From Archegozetes longisetosus (Eukaryota > Arthropoda > Arachnida > Sarcoptiformes > Trhypochthoniidae): DNA of 64,000 bases. The stretch covers positions 7,922,001 to 7,986,000 of the forward strand of contig JAEMBT020000005.1 of the NCBI GenBank assembly GCA_018873245.2. The letters run 5' to 3'. The translations under genes were made by a program, and so were the position numbers. The notes beneath the pieces are model-generated. The model was not told where the DNA came from, made no database searches, and worked only from the letters and a program-made list of their open reading frames with translations. This document shows, in pieces, positions 12,847 to 24,232 of the stretch (position 1 is the stretch's first letter; each line of letters begins with the position of its first letter).

Positions 12847-13224
12847 ATGAATTTTAAACTATTTAGTTTAGTTACGCTGTTTTTTCTTGTAGTTTCTTTT
12901 AAATTTTCGGTACAACAGAGTAATATAACGAGCACAACTGAAGCCCCAACCAATTCAACAACAACAAAAACGACAACAACAGCTCCAACTCCAACTCCAA
13001 AACCAACTACAGCATCAATAACACCAACGAATTCAACAACTCCAGAACCAACTAAATCTACCACTACGACAACAGTTCCACCATGTCCTCATGAGAGACA
13101 CTTCGATGCGGCCTCTTTTTTTGGTGGAATCTTGTTAACTGTTGGATTAGTTACTATAGGATACTTTGGATGCAAATATTATAACACAGTATATGGAAGA
13201 AACAATTTATACAATACTTACTAA
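12847..13224 (+). CDS. CD164: CD164/endolyn-like sialomucin
   Basis: An intronless ORF of 125 aa. It has a signal peptide (MNFKLFSLVTLFFLVVSFKF), a Thr/Pro/Ser-rich mucin domain of about 60 residues with NST/NIT sequons, then PPCPHERHFDAASFFGGILL leading into a transmembrane helix and a tail of about 16 residues ending YNTY. The FDAASFxGGI juxtamembrane block is the hallmark of CD164 proteins, which are type I sialomucins of endosomes, lysosomes and the plasma membrane involved in adhesion and trafficking. The short C-terminal tail carries tyrosines, as in the family's lysosomal sorting signal. The (ACAACA)-like repeats reflect the Thr tract. It is convergent with the metaxin gene. Confidence 0.8.
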   Translation: MNFKLFSLVTLFFLVVSFKFSVQQSNITSTTEAPTNSTTTKTTTTAPTPTPKPTTASITPTNSTTPEPTKSTTTTTVPPCPHERHFDAASFFGGILLTVGLVTIGYFGCKYYNTVYGRNNLYNTY

Positions 13225-13467
13225 CCATTTAATTCCAAATCAAATATTTGTACTCTTTTTTACTTCAGCAACACTGTCATATAATTTTTAACGTTTTAAA
13301 AGCCAAGTATTATTTTAGTAACTATTTTGATGTATATAATAATAAGTTTAATGACTTATTGCCTAAATTAAAATTTAATGTAAAGTTTGTGCTATTGATT
13401 AGAAACTCAATTCACAAAAATCACGTCTAATATAAACTTTCAAAATCTTTGATTTAATCTAAATTGA

Positions 13468-14398
13468 CTAAAAATTTTTGAAATAATCGTTATCTATTCG
13501 CCTAAAATGTTCGATAAGTGTCGGATATTCGGTAATAATTTCTCTTAATCTATTGTCAGGCAATGGTGTGATGAGAATAGCGGATACGTGTCCGTAGACA
13601 AGAGCGTCTAATTCTGTCTTTTTGTCACCAAAAAAATATAATTGTGTTCCGAGTCTTTCAGCTAAAGCTTGACAACAAGAATCCACTTCTTCGTAAACAT
13701 CTTTTAATTTTTTATCAGCCCATGAAATAGATTCGAGTTTCTGTTCAAAAACAATCAAAAATTTTAGAATAAAATTTGTAAACAAGTCAAAAGATAATAA
13801 AAAAAACAAAAATGATTAACAAATCGGTTGAAAGAAATGATTAAAAATGAGCTGAAAATAAGTAAAAAATTGAATTATAATTATTGATTACCGCCAGAAC
13901 TGATCTCTTCTTCTTCCACGTAAGTATACGATCTAAAGGCCAAGGAGTGGCAAATGAATATCTAGGATAAGTAACAGTATTATAAGTTTGCTCGTGAGTC
14001 CAGGTAATGTAGAGTTCGGCGCTGTATAACACGTTATTAACTAAGGAGATATAAGCTCTCATATCAGCCTTTTGCGATGGGTCTAAATGTTCGCTCAAAT
14101 GAATGCCTTTCGTGTTAACGAACGCCACAATCGGATCCATTTCTGCGATCACAAAAGCACCACATTTTATGAATGGTACTGAACCTGAAGGAGACATTTG
14201 TTCGGCATTTGCTCTTTGGTCTATAGTGAAGTCAAGTGAACACATTCTTAGGAAGGCCTGAACCGAACGAACAGTCGCCACTTCAGGCAGAAGTATCTGT
14301 TCGAGTTCAAATGGTTGGAACAGCTTCACATCTTGAGGCCACGGCTCGCTCGCGCCCAATTCCACAGCTATTGATTCGGTCAATAACACGTTTGGCAT
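13468..14398 (-). CDS. MTX2: Metaxin-2, mitochondrial outer-membrane import/sorting component
   Basis: Two exons, 14398-13892 (169 codons) and 13740-13468, flank a 151-bp GT-AG intron in phase 0. They encode about 259 aa, matching the usual length of metaxin-2. The N-terminal half contains a thioredoxin-like/GST-N domain (VRSVQAFLRMCSLDF, then SGSVPFIKCGAFVIAEMDPI). The C-terminal GST domain has the conserved block CCQALAERLGTQLYFFGDKK followed by TELDALVYGH. Metaxins act at the mitochondrial outer membrane in beta-barrel protein assembly with the SAM/MICOS machinery. The gene is head-to-head with RRM2 over about 790 bp, which may therefore be a shared promoter region. Confidence 0.92.
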
Positions 14399-15009
14399 CT
14401 CTTTGTTTTCAAGTTTTTGGTCAATAAAATATATTTATTTTGTTTTAATGAATAAACAGCTGATTAGATATTTAGCACATTTTGGGTTTAAGTTGTTATG
14501 GCAACTCATGCAAGTCGTAATTCATTCACATTTTAGTCAAATGTTTAACTAAACTTTTCAAAAGTTTTTATTAAATTTTAGTAATTTTAGTTCTAACTAA
14601 TTTAGTATTTTGTTAAATCTGTTTAATTTTTGTAGTTTTTAATATATTTTGCTTATATTCACGACTTTTAAATTGAATCAAGTTAAGATTAAAATAGTTG
14701 ACATAAGTTATGAATGAAATACCGGGCAGTTGTAACGGAGGTTGTAATACGATATGAAGTATAGAGGAGATGTATGGAACATCTAGCTAGATCAAATTTG
14801 GTAGCTTTGCCAAGTCTATCTTTTCTCACTTGCCCAAACCTAACAAACTAAACTACCACTACGGTAGTATGTTCAGCTTATTGAGTTAGAATAGACAAGA
14901 AGAGTGGCGCTCGAGGCTTAACAAGGCTATCAAATTTGAATCTAGCTCTCGTGTTCCCTATATTCTTTCTATACCGAGATTGAATTTCGAGACTATGCAA
15001 TGCGTGGTG

Positions 15010-15037
15010 TATATAAACAGTGCATACATTTTGGCGC
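15010..15037 (+). promoter_or_regulatory. TATA box and E2F-type site upstream of RRM2
   Basis: TATATAAA lies at 15010-15017 and TTTGGCGC, a match to the E2F consensus TTTSSCGC, at 15030-15037, about 150 bp upstream of the RRM2 start codon. RRM2 is a classic E2F-regulated S-phase gene in animals, so the site is biologically sensible. The spacing would put transcription start around 15040-15050. This is inferred from motif and context only. Confidence 0.5.
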
Positions 15038-15080
15038 AATTCATATCAATTATTGCATTGTCTGCTATCCCGTAACTTGA

Positions 15081-15113
15081 AGTGAAAGAGAAAGTGAAAG
15101 TGAAAGTGAAAGT
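15081..15113 (+). repeat. GTGAAA short tandem repeat in the RRM2 5' leader
   Basis: Four to five near-perfect AGTGAA/AGTGAAAG units run in the probable 5' untranslated region of RRM2. A microsatellite; no function is assigned. Confidence 0.6.
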
Positions 15114-15189
15114 CAGTCACTTATTAATAAGTTACCACTTGCTTATATTTTTAATTAATTGATTAAATACTTATAAATCATTAACGCAA

Positions 15190-16589
15190 ATGGCACCGAC
15201 GCCTGTCTTACAAAGCGAAACCCAGAAAATTGATGGCAAAAACTTGTCATTAGATGAAGGATTGAACCAAAAACAAACGGTTTCAACTTTTAGCTCACCT
15301 GTCAAACATTTGGTTTGTTTTGTTTCTAACTTTGAGTCTAAACTTTTGTTTTTAACAGGATTTCGACGATGGACCGACCATTTCGTTGGAAAAGCTTAAG
15401 ATAAGCCTAAAAGAAGAGCCACTACTTCGCGAGAATCCATCGCGTTTCGTGGTCTTCCCTATAGAGTACCCGGACATTTGGCAAATGTATAAGAAAGCAG
15501 AGGCATCTTTTTGGACAGTCGAAGAAGTAGATCTAGGAAGAGATTTACCGGATTGGAACAAGCTCAACGACAATGAAAAACATTTTATATCACACGTCCT
15601 CGCCTTCTTTGCTGCTAGCGATGGCATCGTTAATGAAAATTTGGTATCAAGTTCAATATGGTATTAATTCTTATGTAAGTTAGACTAACTTTTGGTTAAT
15701 TCAATCATAGGCTGAGCGGTTTATCCGTGAGGTGCAGGTGACTGAAGCGCGTTGCTTTTATGGCTTTCAAATAGCTATTGAAAACGTTCACTCGGAGATG
15801 TACAGTCTCTTAATTAATACTTATATTCAAGACAGAATCCAACGGTTTGTATCTCTTTTTGCTTGTTAATTTGTAATTTTGTTTGACATTTGAAAAATAA
15901 CTATCTAAACTTGAACAATAGAGATTTTCTGTTCAACGCCATTGAAAACCTTCCGTGTGTTAAGAAGAAGGCTAAGTGGGCGATGGCTTGGACTTCTAGC
16001 GAGTCGGCTACTTTTGCCGAACGATTGGTTGCATTCGCAGCAGTTGAAGGGATATTCTTCAGTGGCTCGTTTGCTTCCATATTTTGGCTTAAAAAGCGCG
16101 GACTTATGCCTGGATTGACATTCAGTAATGAACTGATCTCTCGCGATGAAGGGCTTCATTGCGATTTCGCGTGTCTCCTATTCAAATACATTGTTAACAA
16201 ACCATACGACGAGAAAATCCTACAAATAATCAAAGAAGCAGTTGCTATCGAGCAGGAATTTCTGACTGACGCATTGCCGGTCAATCTGATTGGCATGAAT
16301 TGTGATCTGATGAAAACATACATCGAATATGTTGCCGATAGATTGCTGGTCGAGTTGGGACTTTCGAAGGTATGTTTTTGTTTTACCAATATGTTTAATT
16401 GGAAAGCAATTAACTGATTTATTTTGTTGGTCACAGTATTACAATTCTAACAATCCATTTGATTTCATGGAACAAATATCACTTGAGGGAAAGACAAACT
16501 TTTTCGAGAAGCGTGTTGGAGAGTATCAGAAGAGTGGTGTTATGGCTCAAAAAGAAGAACATAAGTTCGTACTTGACGCTGATTTTTAA
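15190..16589 (+). CDS. RRM2: Ribonucleoside-diphosphate reductase small subunit (R2), 5 exons
   Basis: Exons 15190-15312, 15359-15643, 15711-15844, 15922-16369 and 16437-16589 join in phase with GT-AG introns, giving about 380 aa, the normal length for class Ia R2. The di-iron ligands are visible: the D region in [10 protein letters not shown], the E/E-x2-H set in [20 protein letters not shown] (which also carries the radical tyrosine) and the later E, E and H in [10 protein letters not shown] and [10 protein letters not shown]. The C-terminus FVLDADF is the R1-binding tail. The enzyme makes dNTPs in the cytosol with the R1 subunit. An E2F-like site and TATA box precede it. Confidence 0.96.
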
Positions 16590-19500
16590 GATGGTTTGAG
16601 TCTGAACGCTTCATCGATTGTTTAAGACGAATTTTATTTTCATTTTAATTGTCAATAATTTATTCTGTCAGCTTATGTTATTTTATGCATTTATTTAATT
16701 TGAAGCCATTTTAACTGAAGATATCAATTATATATGATCATTACTTTTCTAAATGAATTACTTACGAACCGATCAAAAATCAACTTGAATTGTATAGTTT
16801 TTTATGAGAAATTTTCACTACAATAAAATCTTAAAGAATAAAATTGATTTTTGACTTTAAGTTTGAGCAAATATTTTGTAATTAAACTAAAGTTTAGTCA
16901 GCTTCCTTCAATAGGCTTTATGTTGCTATAAAATTTCCAAGCATTCATGAAATATTGATGATTAAATGATTATTAGCTTAATTAAGACCGCCAAGATTCA
17001 GTTGTGATAAAAATATTGATAAAATAAAGGCGCCAAACAAGAGGTTCGAGTAAACGACATTGATTAATCTATAATTCGGAGAATATTAGCAAATATTTGT
17101 AACTAAATTTTGATTGATAACTTAACAAAAGAACAAAAGAACTATGAGACTTGGAAGAAAGCCATAAAAAACTGATTTAATAGATTAAATTGAATCAATG
17201 GATAAACTATGCTATCGTTTTGTTTAGACAGTTATTTTTGTCTTGAAGCAAGCTACACAAAACTATGTGAATGTATGTTGAGTAAAACTCACTGTTAATC
17301 TTTAGCTTCCAAGAAGTGTTATTATAAACAAGACCTCTACAGTATTTGTATTAATTGCCAACGAATCGGTTATGAACTAACCATACTCTCAAAGGAGATC
17401 TAAACTTTCGTTTTAATAACTGTTTTTCTAAGCTTAGCGTAGGATTTCTTAGACCAACTCTAGATGCCTTTGATTAAGACATGCAATATGAATAACGTTG
17501 GTCTGAAATGGTTTTATTGTGCATCCCACTCACCCCTGTGTTATGCTGTTTTTCGATATTTGCCTATCTTTTAACATAGTATTAACGCTTTTTCAAGTTT
17601 TACCTTACTCCTACCCATTCCTTTATAATGTAACGTTACCAATGGGCGAACTTAAGTAGATAATCCTGATAAATAGGACACACCTATTACTACGACCACA
17701 TACGTTATGAAAGTGAAACTTTTGTTTATATTTGCCATAACAACCAAATACGCAGTCTTTAAATCCATTTTCAATACACTATTTTCCCTTTAATTATACC
17801 TCGATTGAACCAAAAATTTAATTACCTTCAAATTCAATCATTCATACAGTAGAATAATTTTAAAAATAAAATCGATTGAAATGAAGTTGAAAAGTGGCTT
17901 AAAGTTGACAATAAGACAGTTATAACTAATTTGTATTTATAAGCGCGTTATCAAAATAGTTTTCACGTGCAAGAGTCGTGATAGAACTGCAGCAAACTAT
18001 ATCAATATAAGAGCCTTGAATGGAGTGAACGAATATAAACTTAAGTCTATTGTAAACTAGTATTCAGATGGTTGTCTATTTGCTGGTGTTTTCAATGCAT
18101 TTAATTCGATTGAACTGTTATTATATTAGTTTACCGCTAAGTGGTTATAGTGAAAGAATGCATTTGTTAATCTAATCTGATATTGTGATGAAATAAGATA
18201 TTAATTTGAATTAGTGTGGCATTAGTTGCAAACCTGGTCGCTTCTAGTAAGTCAAATAATTGAAGTTAGCATTTTTTCTTTAAAACTATATAATTATTTA
18301 TATAAATTTAATGCTATTGTTTATTAGTGTTTCGTTCAACTGCGAATAAGTTGGTAATTTTTCTAAATTTGTGCGCTCTCAAGTACTTTTCACACTTATA
18401 TCAACTTTTTCATATCAAATAGACTTTGAGCTAAGCGTTAAATATCTTAATAACAAGTGAATTAAAAGTTTATTTTCACTTCTTATCACAGCGTAAGATT
18501 TGTTTTTCAAAGTTTTAATGCAATTAAATTAGAACTGAAAATAAGGAACAGATGCCTCCTAAGAGTAATTGAGTTATTAAATTGGATACAAAGTCCTTGA
18601 AATAGGGATACTTTGGAAAACTATTGAGGCACTTCAATTTGTTTAGCTGCCCTTAAATACAGGTATTTTTCGAATCAGAATATCCTTGGTCTTAATGAAA
18701 CAACTTTTGTTTTATCAAATTCAACACATAAGGTCAGTTTTCTAAAGGTCTCTAATTTCTAATCGTGGAAATTTTGTTCAAGTCATCTGAGCCAAGTCAC
18801 GTCAAGAGGCATTATATCGAAAGATAAATCAATGTGAGCTTTTCATGAATTTTTAACTAAACGGAGTCTCTTTTTTTTTTAACTCAATAAGATGTTCGAC
18901 ACCGTTTCATCAGCTGTCATTTATTTAGCTTACAACAGTCCTATTAGAGTCGTAACCATAAAAGTGTGTAATAATTGGAATATAAATTCAATTATTTATT
19001 TACATAAATGCATTGAATCGAGACTAACAATATGTGAGAATGAACATCAAATGAGGCCATTATTTTTGAAAGTTTTTCCTTCAGTTTGTTATTATTGTTT
19101 ATTCAGCAGATTTCTTTGAAAAATGTTTTTAACTAAGTTTATATAACTTTTATCTCTAACAACGTTTTGTTTATTTTTACATTTACGACAAACTTTGTAC
19201 TGAACTAAGTCTTAAATGAAAGTGTTTTAACAGATTTAAAACCCAAACAGTTGAACGTGACATAGAAATACTCGTTTAGATGAGAGACAAACAAACTAGC
19301 TATCACTTATAAAATCAAACATTGATGACCTAAAACATAAAATATACCGGTACTAGAGTTGACTGTTTCGTTCAGTTTAGTCTCACTAAAAAGTAGTTTC
19401 TCTTTCGAAACCAGTTAAATTAACTGATGAATTAACTTGTCAACAAGGCGCTAAATATGTTAAACTTTCTAAGACTTTTCAGAGGATAATCAATTAGTTA

Positions 19501-19866
19501 ATTAAGTTCTCGAGCCTGTCGTTTTCTTATTCAATATTGAACTCAAATTAAGATTTAAGTTAAACTTTGATTTTCCTTGTAGATTGCATTAAAATATTTT
19601 TATGAATTTAAGAAACTTAGTTTGAGCTAAATGTTCGTGAAATGAGTAACCCTTCGAAAGATGCTTATCGACTCAGTTTGATTGCTTTCAAAATGTAAAC
19701 GAGTTCTCGAATCTCTGTTTCATTGATGAGTAAAGCATAGAGTAATTAATAGTCAACTTCTCTTAAGGCAAGTTTATTTGATTATTCTCACTCTGAACTA
19801 ATCTTTTATTAGACATATAAAAGTAATAAATGGTGGTATGTGGTATTTAATTGACTAAATTGTAGT

Positions 19867-19996
19867 TAAAGCAGTCTAACTTGAACACAGTTAAATGGTT
19901 TTTAACGAGACATGAAAAATAAGGATTGATTTTCTGCGGACTTGTCTAGTTTAGTTTAAAAACCATTTAACTGCGTATTGAAGTTAGATAAGCTTT
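19867..19996. repeat. Imperfect inverted repeat, about 40-bp arms
   Basis: The arm at 19867-19905 (containing AGTTAAATGGTTTTTAA) pairs with 19955-19996 (containing TTAAAAACCATTTAACT), with a loop of about 50 nt. The arms also match further out (TAAAGC and TCTAACTT). It could be a miniature foldback element or a hairpin-forming locus. Confidence 0.55.
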
Positions 19997-22900
19997 ACTT
20001 TATATCTAACATCCGAGTGTAGATGATTAGTTCTTATGTATTCATTACTAGCAAACTAGTTATTACAATCTTACAGCTAAATTGGTTAATATTTGCTGGA
20101 TAACTAATTGCAGTGTTATGCAGTGTATTCTGTCATTAATGCTTTCCTCGAAGTTGCTTTTATGTTGGTGTTATGCCCCTATTTTGTCATGTTCTTATAT
20201 CAAACATAAAATTGGCATTGCTATTTCCAATGCAAGCTTTGAGTTCCATGCGATCGCTTAGGTTGTAACTCTCAAAGTATTCAAAATGATTCTAAACCGT
20301 TCACTATTCTTTCTCAGTTCAATCGATTTAATCTCAGTTATGTTTATTTTTAGTTTAATGTCTAAAACACATTTGAATGAATATTGAACACTTTGGTAGT
20401 CATATTGTAAGTTAAGTGATCACAGACCTAACATAAAGCTTGCATTGGAAGTAGCAGTGCAAACATAGAAATAGTTTGTCGTCACACTAATAAAAGATTT
20501 GCCACTGTAAATAGTAATTGATTACTAGAAAATATAAGTCAATTTAACTCTATTTAACTCTATTTCAAAGTGTAGTCTGTCAAATTGAGTTCTCTTTTAT
20601 TAGTTTTCTGCGCACTGTGTCATATTCACAATTGCTTTTTTATGAGCTCATTACCTTTAGAGATGATTAGATTTGATTCTGCCCTCACAAGAGAGTTTAT
20701 ATATCTAGTTAAAAATCATTTTTAAAAATAATCTTGAACAACTCAGTACCATATTCATATAGCCTTTCGATTGGTTGAAAATGATCCATCAAATTATTTG
20801 AATTACTTTCATGTTATTCAAATCTAAAAGTGAAAATATTCAATTTTTTGATAGTTTGGCATTAGTCATACTTAGGCTAACAGTTTGCATATCTAAACTG
20901 TTTTTCAACTAAAACTTCTAGCCAGACAACAATTATTGCACGTATGACCTTCTGATGCCTACTATCGTTAGCTAACAATGACGACCTATTATTTCTGACT
21001 TGGAAGGCAATGCGTTATTGAATCCCATTTAATTATTGGTTAATTATTTTCCTAAGTTGTATTGTACTTTCGCGCACTATTAACGTTAAGTTATTGAAAG
21101 TATGAAAACCAAATGCATCTGAAGTGATAAAATAAATTGTGAATCTTTTTAAATAATATCCATCCTGAACTACACTCGCGTATTGCTATTATACTTCCTT
21201 TGATCTTGTGGATATCATAAATGTCAAAAGTAAGTTATGTTTAGACTTACGTCAGTTAAGTCTAAAATTGATTTAACTAGATTGTTGTGCGTTGAAAAGT
21301 TTTTTTTTCGCTATAATGTCAAGCAATAATTGTGGCATCAATTTTAGTTGTAAAGCATCTCATTAAGTATGACATTTTAATTATTTGCATGTCATTTTAC
21401 CAAATATGAATCCATACAAATACGCTCACCGTTTAATTATCAGTAAATTTGTTCAAACATAATATATGGTTCTAATTATTACAAATGGTTTCAGTAATTG
21501 ATGAGTCTTTTAATAATAGATTAATTGCAAAAGTTTCAATGATTAATGCGTGGGTAAAGCACAACCCACATAAAGCTTTTTAACGACACCAACTTTCAAA
21601 CTAATATTTAACTTGTTTTGTTATCAAAATTTGAATAGCTTGCTAATTAATTAGGTAACAATAAACGTTGAATTAGGTTAAAATTGTAGTTTTATTAATT
21701 TTGCGGAAAGTAGTTCTATAAATAACAATTATAATGACACCGTTTCGTCACTTTCAGAGATATGTTATCCCTAGTGATAAAAGATTCTACAATCGATATT
21801 TTTGTCATCATTTCAATGTTAGTCAAGCTGTGATTTGATGCAGTCTCGTTTCCTGCCTTCAAATAATGGGTTAACTGTCACTAGTTCTTTATCACTATTA
21901 CTCCTGCTCAGCTGGTAATCATATAAGAACGATACGAGCTTACATTTGACCTCCAATTATCAGCAAGACTAGACATTGATAGATTTGATTGTCTCTTGTT
22001 TAAGTTGAGGTTAAAAATGCAATTATCAAATGTTACTCTTTCATTGTTCTCATATTTGTCGTGATTTGTCGTTTGACTAAACTTGATAGCAATTAATTGG
22101 TTGATTTTGAATCAATATTTTTAAACATATTTTCTTAATTTACAAATCCTTTAAGTGTTTGTTACTCTGTAGTTATAAATTATCTAAAACTTTTGCAACT
22201 AGTCAAACTTATTCTTACACCAACAAATTACTTGTAAGTGTTTCGTTCAAATTGATTTATATTTACACAAGCTTATATTTGTGCTTTAAGCTCATTGGAT
22301 TGTAATGTTTATCTTTTGTATATTTGATTGAGAGTAAATATTGTTGAAAATTTTCTTGAATATTTGGCTGGTTCGTTACTCCACGGAATGTATGGAAAGT
22401 GATCAATTCTATGATTACCAGCATAAGTCAGTCACTGCCAGCCTAGACTTCTCGCAAATGAGCTCAACTTATGAAAATAGTTGCTTTTCTGATAAACTAA
22501 TATTTTCATTAACTATCTCCTCAAACTTTGCTATAATGGCTTAGAGTTAAGCTGTTGATTTTTAATGCCTTTTCCATGGTCAACACTTTGTCTATTTGCT
22601 GAGGAAGTAACAAAGTCTCTAAATTGTGCATAGACTTTGAAACTATGATCCAATTAATCTTAAGTTGGTATAAGATGATACGATGAAATTGCATTTGACT
22701 TTGCAACTGTGATTCCATTAGCGCTTAATAAATTGGTTTACCTTTTTCAGCTCAAAAAGTCGATAGTATCATAAAACTGAGTAAAATCATATCAAGTATG
22801 GTCAATAGCCTTCAGCACATTAGTGCATATTCAATCAAATATTAACTTAAATGAGAAACACTTCAGCTAGTTTCCAATGGCTGTAATATTCTTATAAGTC

Positions 22901-23736
22901 ATGCCTTGATCACGTTTACAGACAACTCGCATGAAATGTAGCAATAGTTCGAGTCAATAAGGATAGTTGCATGCAAGTTGAAATCTATCGAAACACGTGT
23001 CGTAGTTCAAAAGCTGAAGTAGCATTTTTCGAGTAAGTTTGGTGGTTTTAGACATTGAGATTTGAACGAAATGTCGAGCAAATGTTTAGGATTGAGCAAG
23101 TTTTTCAATTGGATACGAAGCTTTCAAATTAGCCTTCCATGCTTTCAATAGTTTGCAATTGTCTAAATAAGATTGTGTATTAATATTTGATGATATAATT
23201 AAGGAACATGTTCGCGGAATCAAATGACAACCAGTGGTAGTAACTAACTTAAGTTTCGACTTAAGATCAAATTTCAAACGATATAACAGTTTTAATTAGT
23301 TTTTGTTGTTCCTCTACTAGGCTTTGACTTAAATTTTGCTCAAATATCTTGTTCCTCAGAGTTTTGATTGTTTTTTGTTTTGTTCTGCACCCAAATTGAG
23401 GAAATGATTTCAAATTTACTAGTGAATAGCAGATAGATATGCAGCACGAGTGATAGCCTTATATAAAACTGTTTAAGTCATACCATAAAAATAAAATGAT
23501 TTATCAAGTTTTTAAAAATTTCATTTTCAAGGATAATGTAATCATCTATTTGACTGAGTTAGCTTATGTCACTTTTGATTTTTAAATTATTTGAACATGT
23601 TATTCTAGAGGAAGTAACTCTGTCACATCTCTGTATAAAAACAAGTCTTCAATTAGTTTTGATTGGACAATTACATTTAACTGACTTGCATTTCGATATT
23701 ATTCTAAACCTTATTCTCTCCTCTCCTCTTCATATA

Positions 23737-23762
23737 TGACATATATATATATATATGTCATT
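23737..23762. repeat. Palindromic TA microsatellite
   Basis: A (TA)n run is flanked by ATGACA and TGTCAT, giving a perfect palindrome of about 26 nt that could extrude as a cruciform. Confidence 0.7.
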
Positions 23763-24232
23763 TTCAAAACTTAGTTTAAATGTTATCCATGTCGTGTGCT
23801 TAGTCCGTTGTTTTGTTATTACAGATTACAAAAGTGATAACTTTGTATCTTTCGATTAGATTTACAGCTATTGGCAGATAGTGACAAAAGTCAAGTAATT
23901 GTTAATATTAATAGCTATTCGCGAACATTCAGTTTCCAAAGTTTGTTTCGATTATGATTCGTATGTAAGTTAGTTTACTAAATGGTTGGCATTTTTGTGC
24001 TAATAATCTCACTGTTGATAGGATTTATAAAATGATTTGATGATTTTAACACAATATATATAGTCTGATAAGATTTTCATATGAAACGTTTAGTAACCTT
24101 AGAGCTAAATATACATAATTAAAGTTCGTTAACACAAATATTGCAACATCGTCTCAAGTAATATAATTTGTTTTCACGTCTATAATAGTGAATTAATTGT
24201 TTAATTTATTTAATTTGATTGCAGGTCATAAA

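Larger units (their letters stand above)
14399..15189. promoter_or_regulatory. Divergent intergenic promoter region between MTX2 and RRM2
   Basis: About 790 bp separate two divergently transcribed housekeeping genes. The RRM2-proximal end has a TATA box, an E2F-type site and a GTGAAA repeat tract, listed separately. The MTX2-proximal end is plain AT-rich DNA. Confidence 0.45.
16590..24232. other. 7.6 kb gene-poor region, may hold the RNF144 5' exon and regulatory DNA
   Basis: No protein-coding exon could be supported; the ORFs near 18892, 22341, 22521 and 23086 have random-looking composition. An acceptor-like TTGATTGCAG immediately before the RNF144-like start codon implies at least one upstream non-coding exon somewhere in this stretch, which I could not locate. 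A strong imperfect hairpin (19867-19996) and a TA-palindrome (about 23737-23762) are the only structured items. Confidence 0.5.

Noticed and set aside
12834-13064. Valine/glycine-rich minus-strand ORF
   Set aside because: It is the antisense of the Thr-rich repeat of the CD164-like gene.
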